From the NCBI GenBank assembly GCA_963920765.1, contig OY987245.1, forward strand, positions 4,666,727-4,730,726: a stretch of DNA of 64,000 bases, read 5' to 3'. Shown here in pieces: positions 1 to 10,008 of the stretch. The stretch's first letter is position 1; each line of letters begins with the position of its first letter. Both the position numbers and the translations under genes were made by a program. Source of the stretch: Ulota crispa. Taxonomy: Eukaryota; Streptophyta; Bryopsida; Orthotrichales; Orthotrichaceae. A model generated the notes under the pieces. The model saw nothing but the letters and a program-made list of their open reading frames with translations, searched no databases and had not been told where the DNA came from.

Positions 1-865
1 CTGTTTCTTCAATTAGTGTGAGTCATGGTAATTAGCGTGAGGCGCAGTATCTGAAATACCTTCTCTACGAGACTCAACGCTGACTAAATCTAAAGTCACC
101 AGTTAAAATTTCATGCATGGTATTTGACCGCACTTAACCAAGGTACTTCGAAACTCAAAGTACTCCATCTAAACAAATCCACCATGCGACAAAACTATCA
201 AATGCATTTGGCATTCATCCACATTTGCCATGTAATTGATTGAAGAGTTGAATCTGTTGAGCTTCCATATTGGACGGGCCTTCTGGTTCTGAAACCGAAT
301 TCTATTCTCGTGTTATAGATAAAACAGCATTACTAATACTGCGCAAAGACCTCATTGTCTTGGGAGATATGTTGAGTGATGGAACGCTTTTATATGAAAA
401 CCAGCCATAGGTCTCTCAACTTGAAGAGTGTCATGCACAATATCGCAAGGGGTGATTCATCCAGACGACCTTGTGAATATAAACAAAAACATGTACATCC
501 TCAACATGTCTCAATCCATGTCCCTCATATCGTTCCTCTCACAAGATGACCAAGGGAATTCTGCTCCAAAATCTGCACTACTTTTATCTACACTAAAAAC
601 TGTAAACAATGTCACAAGTCTGCTACAACACTCGTCATACCAACTTCTGTATCACCACTTTCTGCGACTTCCGCATATGACGCATTTGCACTGTCATACA
701 CGAACCTGCAAATCCCCACATCACACTCAAAAGACATTCTCTACAAAGCAATGCAAGATTATATAATCAAAAACTAAACAGGGAACAAAAATTCTAGTAT
801 AGATGGCTAATACATGGCCAGGACAATTTAACAAGCAGAAGTGGAATTTCACGATTGAAGATGGC
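1..865. other. 3' flank of the CD2BP2-type gene, no gene seen
   Basis: Moderately AT-rich sequence downstream of the stop codon of the minus-strand gene. The open frames here are short, have no recognisable domain and no codon pattern, and I do not support any of them. I see no repeat that recurs elsewhere in the window. Confidence 0.5.
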
Positions 866-3800
866 TTAGCAAGAGACGACTTGCCATTTCCCAGATGCTG
901 CATTGCAGAAAAGGCCCGAGTTCTTGTCATAAAAGTAACCATCATCCGCGTTGTAATAGTATCTACAAACACAAACATTAATTGTGTTAATAAAAAAATT
1001 TAAAGCAGAAAACACTGCATGTTGGTACACGAAGTTATAAAATCTGTAAACAAAACGTGGTGATATTACACCCAGAAATTAGCTTGTACTGAAAAGCCTA
1101 AAGACTAACGACATGTGTTACTGGAACAGCTAAAATTCTACAGTTCAACTTGCAGACATAACCATTTCCATTGCTGTCAATTCAAAAGACAATAACAAGA
1201 TATATCTTACCCCGAATTTGCATCATATATATATCCAGGGAGCTCAGCTAATGTGTTGCTAATTTGTTCCGCTTGTGCATGCACGTTGCCAGCAGTTTCT
1301 CCTGGTGTAATGGATAATGGTGCATCTTCATCTCCACCGAACATGTCAAAAGAGTCATCGTCACCAAACATGTCTCCAGCGGTAGATGGTACCTGCCAAT
1401 CGAATGCGTTGGAATCGGCACTTCAGGATACCTTCGATTATGGCGGGTTAGAGTTGAAAAATAAATCGGACTTGAGAAACGAAATGCCACAACAATAACT
1501 AAGTTATATGACCAGATGAACCATACAGTGCAAACAACAAATGCATGCCTCAAATCTGGCTAAGGACACAACGTTGGATATCGGAAATTTTACAAATTTC
1601 AAGGAAATCTACAACCTACTCTAAATAGTTAAGCACGACAAATATTGTGATTCTGAAGTATCTTACGTGATATCCTCGTGTAAGTCCAATTTCAAGAATT
1701 TCACATGTGCTCACTCGCCCATCTAGTTCACGTGTACTACATCACAAAAATCTCAGAGCAATATTTATATGTTACCTGAGAAGAAGGCTGCATTATCCCG
1801 TTGCTAGAACTTGTTTCACCTCTTCTAGCTCGAGCAAGAGCCTCATAACCATCTGAACAAGCACCAACTAAACTCAGAACAAGAATACTCTTATGAGGCG
1901 TTTGACAAAGACAATTGTATGGATCCATTTCAAGAGAAGAAGGCATGCATACTTACCAGCTTCTCGTTGCAAAGTTTCTTTATCTTCGTGATATATATCT
2001 GCAGACACGCAAGTATGTGCAAATTTAGTAACAATGCCAATGTCGACTATTATTGAAAAGTGGAATTTCCACCAATATAGCGGTGATAGATTTGGGTAAC
2101 TGTCATGAGCTATGCATACTGGTACAAGTCAAATATATCTCACAAACTGATGTCCCTGAGATGGCACACCTCATACGTAATGTACAATTGCGCTGGTCCC
2201 TCGTTAGACTGGATATTGTTATGACTGCTTCCCGCTACTACATTCTAAATCACGGCATACTTATCTACAGCATCAGTAATTCACGTCTTTAAGCAATATA
2301 ACATTCGAGTGCTTGGCTGCAATTCAAGTGCCTGATAATCCAGCAGATCAAGAGTCTTACTGTAATCGCCATTATCTAACAGCTTCATAGCGTCCTCCGT
2401 CAGACGATCAAAGATTTGTTTGGTCTCTCCGAACATCGGTGGAGCCCATTTCTTGTCCTTCGTTACTCCTCTCAATCTCCTAAAAGCTTGCAAAATCTAA
2501 AATCCAAAGAAAGATTCTGAGTTAGTAAAATGAATACCAGTTAGGATTCGGTGCCAACACCTGAAAGTATCTTTATTTTGCAGAAGCGACCTACTGATTG
2601 ACTGAAAAGATACAATGATAAAAAGGCTTGAGATAAAACCAACCGTTTCGCCTGGAAGAAGAGTATTCGCAATTCGCTTCTGAAGTACCCACCGCTCCTC
2701 AGTTGAAAGCTCGGTATCTTCTTTTGCCATCTCCTTCTCCTTGATTTTTTTCGCTTGCAAACTCTCGTCAACTTCTGCAGTCTCGAACCATGCGTCCTGC
2801 TCCGAAAGGCATGCTTTAAGTGCAAGGGCACCACAACTTACTGAGAAATAGAAAATAAACCAAAACAACTTTGATGTAAACACTAGAGGCAGTGATCAAA
2901 TGCTTAATGAAGCTGATTAAAATCACTTAGGCCCCTGGAAATAAAATTAAGGAAAAAAGAAGAAAAGGATACGCTATCCAAAACGTACTAGTGAGACACC
3001 GTTCCAAGTATTCACTTTCTAGTCGTGGTCAGAATTCAAACTAAATGAAACAGGAGACGTATCAGAAGTAGCTACCTTCTCATCCTCATTGAGCCGATAC
3101 TCAACATAATTCCCTTGAGCATCAAAGTAGCCTTCTTCTCTTTCTTGATTCAAGTTGAAAGGCTCGATGGTAATGCCATCTTCTAACCTTGCCATAGCAC
3201 CCTGGAATCAAAAACACGTCACCACTTAACAAAGAGAAATATTGGCTTGAAGGAGAACGACTATTAAATGCGAAGAGTCAGCACTCAGAACTATACAAGG
3301 ATATACCGCAATAAGCAGAGCAAAAGAGAAACACATTTTGACATGATGCTATAGAATGATGAAGTAAAAAACACCCGAAAAACGTAAAAGGGAAAAGAAG
3401 AATGTGAACCTTCTCTTCAGCTCTAACAGAATCTTCGACCAATACGACATCCTCGGCATCAATAATCTGCTCATTGCCAACGGTACGCTGTAACGCCCGC
3501 TCCTTGGCTGCCAAACGAGGATCTGTAGCCAAAATAGGTCCTCCCTCTTCCTCTCCATACACAGGATCTTGCAACATTGCCTTCGCGCCCGAGTCCTTTT
3601 TCCCTTTAGGAAATCGAACTTTTTTGCTGCACCCTCAAATGCAACCAACTCGAAGGATTTAAATGAAAGCAAGACTTCGGGAGCTGACAAAAGCTCAAAC
3701 AAAAATGCCTGCAACCTATTTTCTTTCTCCGTAATCATCAATACTACCTCCTTTCGGATAGAAGAGTCTGATTTTGAATTTTCAACAAAATCGTAAATAC

Positions 3801-4744
3801 TTTGTTGAAAGTTTTAAAAAAACGGACTGAGACAAAGGATGAATTTGATAGTACGGTATCTTGTGCTGTAAGAACATAATTTGACGCACTCTTCAAAGCC
3901 TTCATAGATGTTCTTACAGTCGCTCAGTTCTAATTGATCAATTCGAAATTACCACTTGACAAATCGAATGGATCAGAAAGTATCTATCACAGTGTTGCAA
4001 AGTAACAAATAAGCGCAAATCTAACCAATGATCAACGTCACGAAATCTTGACGGAAAGCATAGGTCTGATGCAAGGTCAATAGAGGCTGCCGCAACCTAA
4101 ATTCATCAAGGCAAAAGGCTGAAAGTCAACTTGAATTAGGTCAACTTGCAAGACGACTCATATGCAATAATTGAATCATCCAGCGTTGCAAAACTCAGCA
4201 AAAGTGTAATACGAGCATCGGACACTAATTTTCGAAACTTCAAAAAAAATGAAACTGTTATTGGACAAAGAGAATATCTGATTAGAATGCTGGAGCTACT
4301 GAAGACACTCAAGAGATCATGGCAGGAGCTCCTGTGACAGTATTGGCACTAGAATGATTACCGTGGTGGCTCTGGTTCATCCCATAACAATGCCTCGTCT
4401 TCCACCTTGCGCTTGCTGTTGGATTTGCGCGCTCTAACACCGTCAGGTTCCTGAAACTCCGCATCGTTTTTCGCCTTCATACCGCCAGGTAAACGCAGCA
4501 ACAAGGAGCAGGAAGGGAAACGTCCGTCCTGTGAGGTAAGGAAAGAATCGTGATGTACTACGGCAGAGCCCGTCACCAATCGGATGTAGTGCGAGGGGAT
4601 ATCCGTCCGGGAAGATACGAGAGCCGCGACGCTCGCCCCGGAGACTACGACTCCACTCGGGAAGCGGAAACAGAGCGTGTGACCGTCTAACCCTTTCACC
4701 AGCATGTTGTGCCGCTCTGGAGGAGGCTTCTCCAACATCGCCAT
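866..4744 (-). CDS. CD2BP2/LIN1-like U5 snRNP protein with N-terminal Sde2-type ubiquitin-like domain
   Basis: Nine-exon model: 4744-4362, 3626-3410, 3201-3076, 2796-2644, 2496-2361, 1998-1957, 1852-1776, 1392-1211, 962-866; every junction is GT-AG and keeps frame, giving 470 codons. Residues 14-88 resemble the Sde2 ubiquitin-like fold (start MLVKGLDGH, end LLLRLPGG). Then follow basic stretches (KRKVEDE; KKVRFPKGKK at 129-138), DPRLAAKERA, the family block IEPFNLN...EGYFDA..GNYVEY in exon 3, and a helical region with TEDAMKLLDNGDY. The last 40 residues are aromatic octamers (GYIYDANS, then GYYYNADD, then two weaker ones), an OCRE domain; I see no GYF domain. CD2BP2/Snu40 proteins work in nuclear U5/tri-snRNP assembly. 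I chose the ATG at 4744; an in-frame ATG at 4804 lies inside a 10-bp repeat. The fusion is inference from exon 1 carrying both the ubiquitin-like domain and the family's basic N-terminus. Alternative: exon 1 read through alone gives a 128-residue protein stopping at 4359. Confidence 0.88.
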
Positions 4745-4780
4745 GGCCACAACAACAGGCTTACCGAACTTTCGGAGACA

Positions 4781-4818
4781 ACAATCGAGAACAATCGAGA
4801 ACAATCGAGAACAATCGA
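4781..4818. repeat. 10-bp tandem repeat in the 5' leader of the CD2BP2-type gene
   Basis: The decamer ACAATCGAGA occurs three times, followed by a partial fourth copy. On the minus strand it lies just upstream of the chosen start codon and contains an in-frame ATG at 4804, so copy number changes would alter the leader and could alter the apparent N-terminus. Confidence 0.85.
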
Positions 4819-4883
4819 CGACGTGCGACCAAAAACTTCGAACCCTCGGAACAAGCCCCGGCGAGAACGACGATGCGAAAACG

Positions 4884-4892
4884 AAACCCTAA
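4884..4892. promoter_or_regulatory. telo-box (AAACCCTAA) upstream of the CD2BP2-type gene
   Basis: An exact telo-box about 140 bp upstream of the chosen start codon. Telo-boxes are common in 5' regions of plant genes for translation and RNA metabolism. Presence is seen; regulatory use is inferred. Confidence 0.5.
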
Positions 4893-4921
4893 TTCAGGCT
4901 CTAGGACGGACTGAACCAAAC

Positions 4922-5597
4922 TAAGGTAGAAGGCTCATAAACCGACCATCTAAGGGCTGAAACTGAATTTTGGGGAGGTAGAACTTCTTGAAATATTTTT
5001 CAGTAAAATTTCCTTAACCCCTAAACGTCCGAAACGTCCGAAAGGACAAAAATTGTTCTTTGGGAAAAAAATCAAAAAAACAAAATTGAAAGTGGTCACA
5101 ATAAAATGCCACATCATTGAATGTCAAAAATAGCTACTTTCAATGCCTTCATCTTTTTTAAAACATCAATTTGTGAAAAGATGTACAAGATCCCCTAGTG
5201 CTCTTTTTGAGAGTAGCATATAGTATTGACTTTTCATTCTTTTGAAAGAATATTCTCTTCAATGGGCACATGCTATACGTTGTTTGCTATCCATGAACAG
5301 TGTATATTCCTTGGTCAGAGCCCTAGGTTGGTAGTAGGTTTGGAGCCGTCCTTTAAGGGTTAAAAGACCAGAAGAATTGACATCTAATCCAAGTTGTTTC
5401 ATATTTTTTAGAGTTTTGTAGAATTAGTTATGAAATTTTGAAGCTGAAGTGGCATAGGGCTCTATAACCGCTCACCTCCTCAAATGTACACCATTTGTAC
5501 AATTTGGAAATCTATGAAAAATTACATGTACAAAGTGAGAACACTTTGGAGGGTGAGTGGTTTTAGAGCCTGGACGTATTTCAAGCCTTCTACCTTA
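4922..5597. mobile_element. DNA transposon, TAAGGTAGAAGGCT family, carrying a nested element
   Basis: It starts with TAAGGTAGAAGGCTCATAAA and ends with AGCCTTCTACCTTA, a terminal inverted repeat. The left half, and the part after the nested 342-bp element (5018-5359), match the reverse complement of 20417-20750. No clear target duplication is seen, perhaps because another element starts at the right end. Confidence 0.7.
5018..5359 (+). mobile_element. 342-bp TTAA-flanked MITE (piggyBac-like ends), nested
   Basis: It begins CCCCTAAACGTCCG and ends CGTCCTTTAAGGG, and TTAA lies on both sides (5014-5017, 5360-5363). It is a relative, in opposite orientation, of 23683-24037. The paralogous host copy near 20652 has a single TTGA at this point and no insert, so the borders are well supported. 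Confidence 0.85.
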
Positions 5598-5598
5598 G

Positions 5599-6523
5599 CC
5601 CATAAAGGACCATTGTCCCTTTGGGGGACAAGTTGGACTTCGGGCATGTACCTATGGCTAAACTACTTTGCGTAATTTTCTGAAATTTTTATTAAAGGTT
5701 GGGATTTCAAAGATCTACGTGGGCATCTAATTTTTTCTTCATTTCGACATTTGACGAAGAAGTTATGCAAGAATTTATGAAAATTTGAGGAGGACTACCC
5801 GTCTAGGCAACCCAAAAACTTCTTTAAATTTTACTTTAAAAAAAAAAATTTGAAATTGATTCTTTCAATTCTTTTATTCATGAGAAGCTTTGAATCATTC
5901 AATTTCAATCAATGACATGAAAGTTACGAGGAGTTTTTGTTTGCGGGTAGTTATGGAATCTCTACTCTAAAATAAACTTTGAAGTTCTTTATTTTACTCA
6001 ATTTTTATTCTTTTGGAAAAAAAATTAAACCAAAGGAAGTAGATTGTTTATCAAAGCATTATTATTGTTGGGATTAGCATTTTTCATTTCCATAATTTAA
6101 TTCTTAAATATTTAGTGTTTTGACTCATTCTCTACTTCTTTTTACTTACTATTTTTTCTTATGTGTTGTACAGTTCCAATCGATTTGAAAATTCTCCCAC
6201 ATATACCTAACTTGATCTCCTACATGGAAAAAATAAAGCACAACTTTGGGTAGAGTAATTTTTTTTATTACAAGAGTGGTCAAAGGCTTCTAAAATTTTT
6301 GGGCAGCATGGAAAAAAAAACCTTCTTTTTTCACTTTAGATGTAAATATCTCACTCCTTACCATTTGAAATGAGCTGATTTTTTCCCCACAAGTACCTCT
6401 TCCAATTTAGGGCAAGACTCTACTATTGGATTTAAAACATAAAATCATTTCTACTGAACCTCCTAAAAGTGGCAATTTTTAGTGATTTTGATAAAAAAAA
6501 AAATGGGCTTGGTCCTTTAGGGG
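5599..6523 (+). mobile_element. 925-bp TTAA-type element, copy A
   Basis: Ends are CCCATAAAGGACC and GGTCCTTTAGGGG, with TTAG on both sides. It is the inverted counterpart of 8272-9176 and related to 47458-48361. It has no coding capacity that I can support, so it is non-autonomous. Confidence 0.75.
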
Positions 6524-6704
6524 TTAGTCTTTGAAAGACGACAAAGAGTGTTTTGTGCTCAAAAGCGTTTGAGATCATTTAAATTCTTTTAAAAAAATGA
6601 ATTTCTATTTGGTAGATAATTGTTTGAGGTGATTGGTGTAACTAGGGTGTTTGGTCCATTTTTAGTACGTAATGCTTTATGCACACGTTAAGACCACTTT
6701 AAAG

Positions 6705-7258
6705 TAGGGCCCAATTGTTTGCCTAATTTAAGAATCACCAAAATAAATCAATGGAATTGCTTGGATTTTTTAAGAGAAAATTTTATGGATATCCCTAAAT
6801 TTTGTCAATATTTGTATAGATAGTCTTAGTTTTTCAAAATTTGCAGAATTATCCTTGGGTCATGATTTTGAGGTGTTTGTTTTTATTGTGTACGTTACTT
6901 CCTTAGTGACCAATGTTGAAATAAGAAGTGCAATAGAACACTTTATATTAGGGCCCAATTGTTTGCCTAATTTAAGAATCACCAAAATAAATCAATGGAA
7001 TTGCTTGAATTTTTTAAGAGAAAATTTTATGGATATCCCTAAATTTTGTCAATATTTGTATAGATAGCCTTAGTTTTTCAAAATTTGCAGAATTATCCTT
7101 GGGTCATGATTTTGAGGTGTTTGTTTTTGTTGTGCATGTTACTTCCTTAGTGACCAATGTTGAAATAAGAAGTGCAATAGAACACTTTATATTAGGGCCC
7201 AATTGTTTGCCTAATTTAAGGGTTACCAAAATAAATCAATGGGATTGCTTGAATTTTT
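6705..7258 (+). repeat. tandem repeat, about 245-bp unit, 2.3 copies
   Basis: The unit starting AGGGCCCAATTGTTTGCC recurs at 6705, 6950 and 7194; the third copy is cut off by the next element at 7261. Part of the unit (GAGAAAATTTTATGGATATC) resembles the ends of the MULE-like MITEs at 43583 and 45369, so it may derive from a tandemly duplicated member of that family. Confidence 0.85.
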
Positions 7259-7260
7259 AG

Positions 7261-8267
7261 CCCCTAAAGGACCTTGGCCTTTATTTTGTCAAAAGATACT
7301 CAAAACTACCATATCTATGGCAAAGAGTAAAAAATTTGAAAATTGGTCTTATTTGCATATTCAACCATAGGATATTGTACTAGACTAGTATGAGAATATG
7401 AAAAAAAAAATCAAAACCTTTGATTGCACAAATTGTAGGATATCTATGTTAAAAGTGTAAAAAACAAGCTTTTTTGTAGCGTGCATGATTAGATTATTTG
7501 ACTTTGTACTTTTTTAACTTGAATTTTTTGCACCATAGAGTTTGGGATTTTTTTTTTTTGTGGTGGGAAGTTGAGTTGGGAATCTTGGGAAAAAAATTAA
7601 AACAAAAAATACTTAATTTTCATGCTTTGAAAAAAATTAGGTAAAGGAAGGTATGAAATTGAACAAAAATTAAAATTGTTAATAATCCTACAATGGAATT
7701 GAAACGCAACAATCCCAATAGTGAGATTGTTCTAGAAAGCAAAATTCACCTTGTCCAATAGATTGTTTTACAAAAATGTTAAACTTGCATTCAAAATGAA
7801 GTTTATAAATTATTTTTTCAAGAAAATGCTTGGATTGCCCAAAAAACAAGATTTTCCATCACTTTCTCATAGCTAGTCCAAATATAATGAACCAAAACTT
7901 TAGATGTATTTGAGAAAAAAAATGTGTCCGATTATTCTAAAATATATGCAAAGAGTACAAGTTTGTCCCAATTCTAAAAAACCGCTTTCTCAAGTCAAAC
8001 AATGACTGTTCAAATTTGATGTTAAAAACATTATTATAGAACATCTTTGAAACATCACCACACTCAAAAACTAAAATTACAAACAAAAAGGAATAAAAAA
8101 CATTGTGAGAATCATTAACTTTAATTCCATAGTTGATTATAGAAGGAATATGATATATGGATCACATTATACAATGCTCGTTTGTAAATCATTGTTTTAC
8201 TATTCTTTTGAATTGCACTTTAGGTCTCATCTTCACATTTACAAAATCTAAAGTATCCTCTAAAGGG
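7261..8267 (+). mobile_element. 1,007-bp TTAA-type element, copy B
   Basis: Starts CCCCTAAAGGACC after TTAG and ends CTAAAGGG before TTAA (8268-8271). The right-hand TTAA is shared directly with the next element. Interior very AT-rich with no supported gene; the left part resembles 29792-30701. Confidence 0.7.
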
Positions 8268-8271
8268 TTAA

Positions 8272-9176
8272 CCCTCGAAGGACCAAGCCCTTTTTTCTAC
8301 CAAAATCATTAAAAATTGCCATTTTTAGGAGGTTTAGTAAAAAGGATTTTATGTTTTGTTTTTGGAAAATTTAACTGTAGGATCTCGCCCCAGATTAGAA
8401 GAGGTATTTGTGAGAAAAAAATCAACTCATTCCAAATGGAGAGGAGTGAGATATTTTTTTCCATGCTGCCAAAAAATTTTAGAAACCTTTGACCACTCTT
8501 TTAACAAAAAAATTACTCTACCCAAAGTTGCGCTTTACTTTTCCCAAGTAGGAAATCAAGTTAGGTATATGTGGGAGAATTTTCAAATCAATTGGAACTG
8601 TACAACACATAGGAAAAAATAGTAAGTAAAAAGAAGTAGAGCATTCAAAACTCTAAATTTATAAGAATTAAATTATGGAAATAAAAAATGCAAATCCCAT
8701 CGGTGATAATGTTGTGATAAACAATCTAGTTCCTTCAATTTATTCTTTTTTCCAAAATATTAAAAATTGAGTAAAATAAAGGACTTCAAAGTTTATTTTA
8801 GAGTAGAGGATTTATAACTGCCCACAAACAAAAACTCCTCATAACTTTCATGTCACTGATTGGGATTGTATGATTCAAAGCTTCTCAGGTATAAAAAAAT
8901 CTAAAGAACCAATTTCAAATTTGAGTTAAAAAACAAACAAAAAAAAATTTCAAAAAAGTTTTTGAGCTGCCCAAATGGGCAATCCTCCCCAAATTTTTGG
9001 AAATTTTTGCATAACTTCTTTGTCAAATGCCGGAATAAAAAAGAAATTAAATGCCCACGTAGATCTTTGAAATCCCCACCTTCAATAAAAATTTCAAAAA
9101 AACACAAAAATTAATTTAACCATATGTACGTGCCTGAAGTCCAACCTGTCCCTCGAAGGGACAACGGTCCTTCTGG
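8272..9176 (-). mobile_element. 0.9-kb TTAA-type element, copy C, inverted relative to copy A
   Basis: Starts CCCTCGAAGGACC immediately after the TTAA that ends copy B, and runs as the reverse complement of 5599-6523 to GGTCCTTCTGG near 9176. The outer border is less clean than the inner one. The small frames in it are not supported as genes. Confidence 0.7.
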
Positions 9177-9502
9177 TCCCCCATATTCGATACCACTATA
9201 CTAGTTTCTGTCCGCCCTAGTTTCATCCCATACTATTTTCTGTCCATCCTCGTTTCAACTCACACTAACTTAGTTCTACCCACGCTAATTTGAAACAGCT
9301 CTTCCCGAAGTCTCGAACAAAGACCAGCACCAAGAACCGTGATCCACGAACACCCACTTCCTTAAAATGCAAGCCAAATTCCGCAGTGCAAGTAGCGCTC
9401 AATTCGGAGCTAGAATGCTTAGAGACTTTCATGATTTAACTGTCATGCCAATCCGTCCAAATTCTTGGAGCGATAGCACTGGGAAATTTAGCGATAAAAC
9501 CA
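9177..9502. other. upstream flank of PEX10
   Basis: Short C-rich and T-rich repetitive phrases (variants of TTTCTGTCC) between the transposon block and the duplicated PEX10 leader. No gene seen. Confidence 0.4.
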
Positions 9503-9978
9503 GCACAATCTCAATTAGGGTTTGAATTTCAGAGAAGAGCAATCTTTCGGTGGCTTTGTGCGCGACCGATCCGTCACAGAAAATGTGAAATCCATAAACG
9601 TAAAAGAGATTCTCCAGTTGTATGAAGAGTAACTTAATTCGAGGTGGTGATGTTCTGTGATTTCTAGAATTAGGGTTTTGTGGCTTTAGTAATAGGAACA
9701 GAGAAACCTCGTCAGATTGAATTTGCGGTTGGCCGGAGTTGCACAATCTTAATTAGGGTTTGAATTTCAGGGAAGAGTAAATTTTCGGTGGCTTTATATG
9801 CCAACGATCCGTCACAGGAACATTGAAATCCATAACGTTGAAGAAAATCTCCAGTTGTATGAAGAGTAACTTTAATTCGAGGTGGTGATGTTCCGTGATG
9901 TCTAGAATTAGGGTTTTGTGGCTTTAGTAATAGGAACAGAGAAACCTCTGCAGATTGAATTGCGGTTGGCCGGAGTTG
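9503..9978 (+). repeat. 238-bp tandem duplication in the PEX10 promoter/5' leader, with four telo-boxes
   Basis: Copy 1 is 9503-9740 and copy 2 is 9741-9978, both starting GCACAATCT and ending GGCCGGAGTT, and very similar throughout. Each copy has two TTAGGGTTT telo-boxes (9515-9523 and 9670-9678; 9753-9761 and 9908-9916). The block ends 30 bp before the PEX10 start codon, so part is probably transcribed. It looks like a recent local duplication of the native promoter/leader. Confidence 0.85.
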
Positions 9979-10008
9979 TGGTGATTTTTTTGATCGACAG
10001 AACCGTCA

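Noticed and set aside
3349-3796. Several open frames of 60-130 codons on both strands
   Set aside because: They are shadows of exon 3626-3410 in other frames running into introns.
4362-4744. A separate stand-alone ubiquitin-like gene upstream of CD2BP2
   Set aside because: The 3' part of the same exon carries the CD2BP2-type basic N-terminus and the donor is phase-matched to 3626. It remains possible as an intron-retained isoform.
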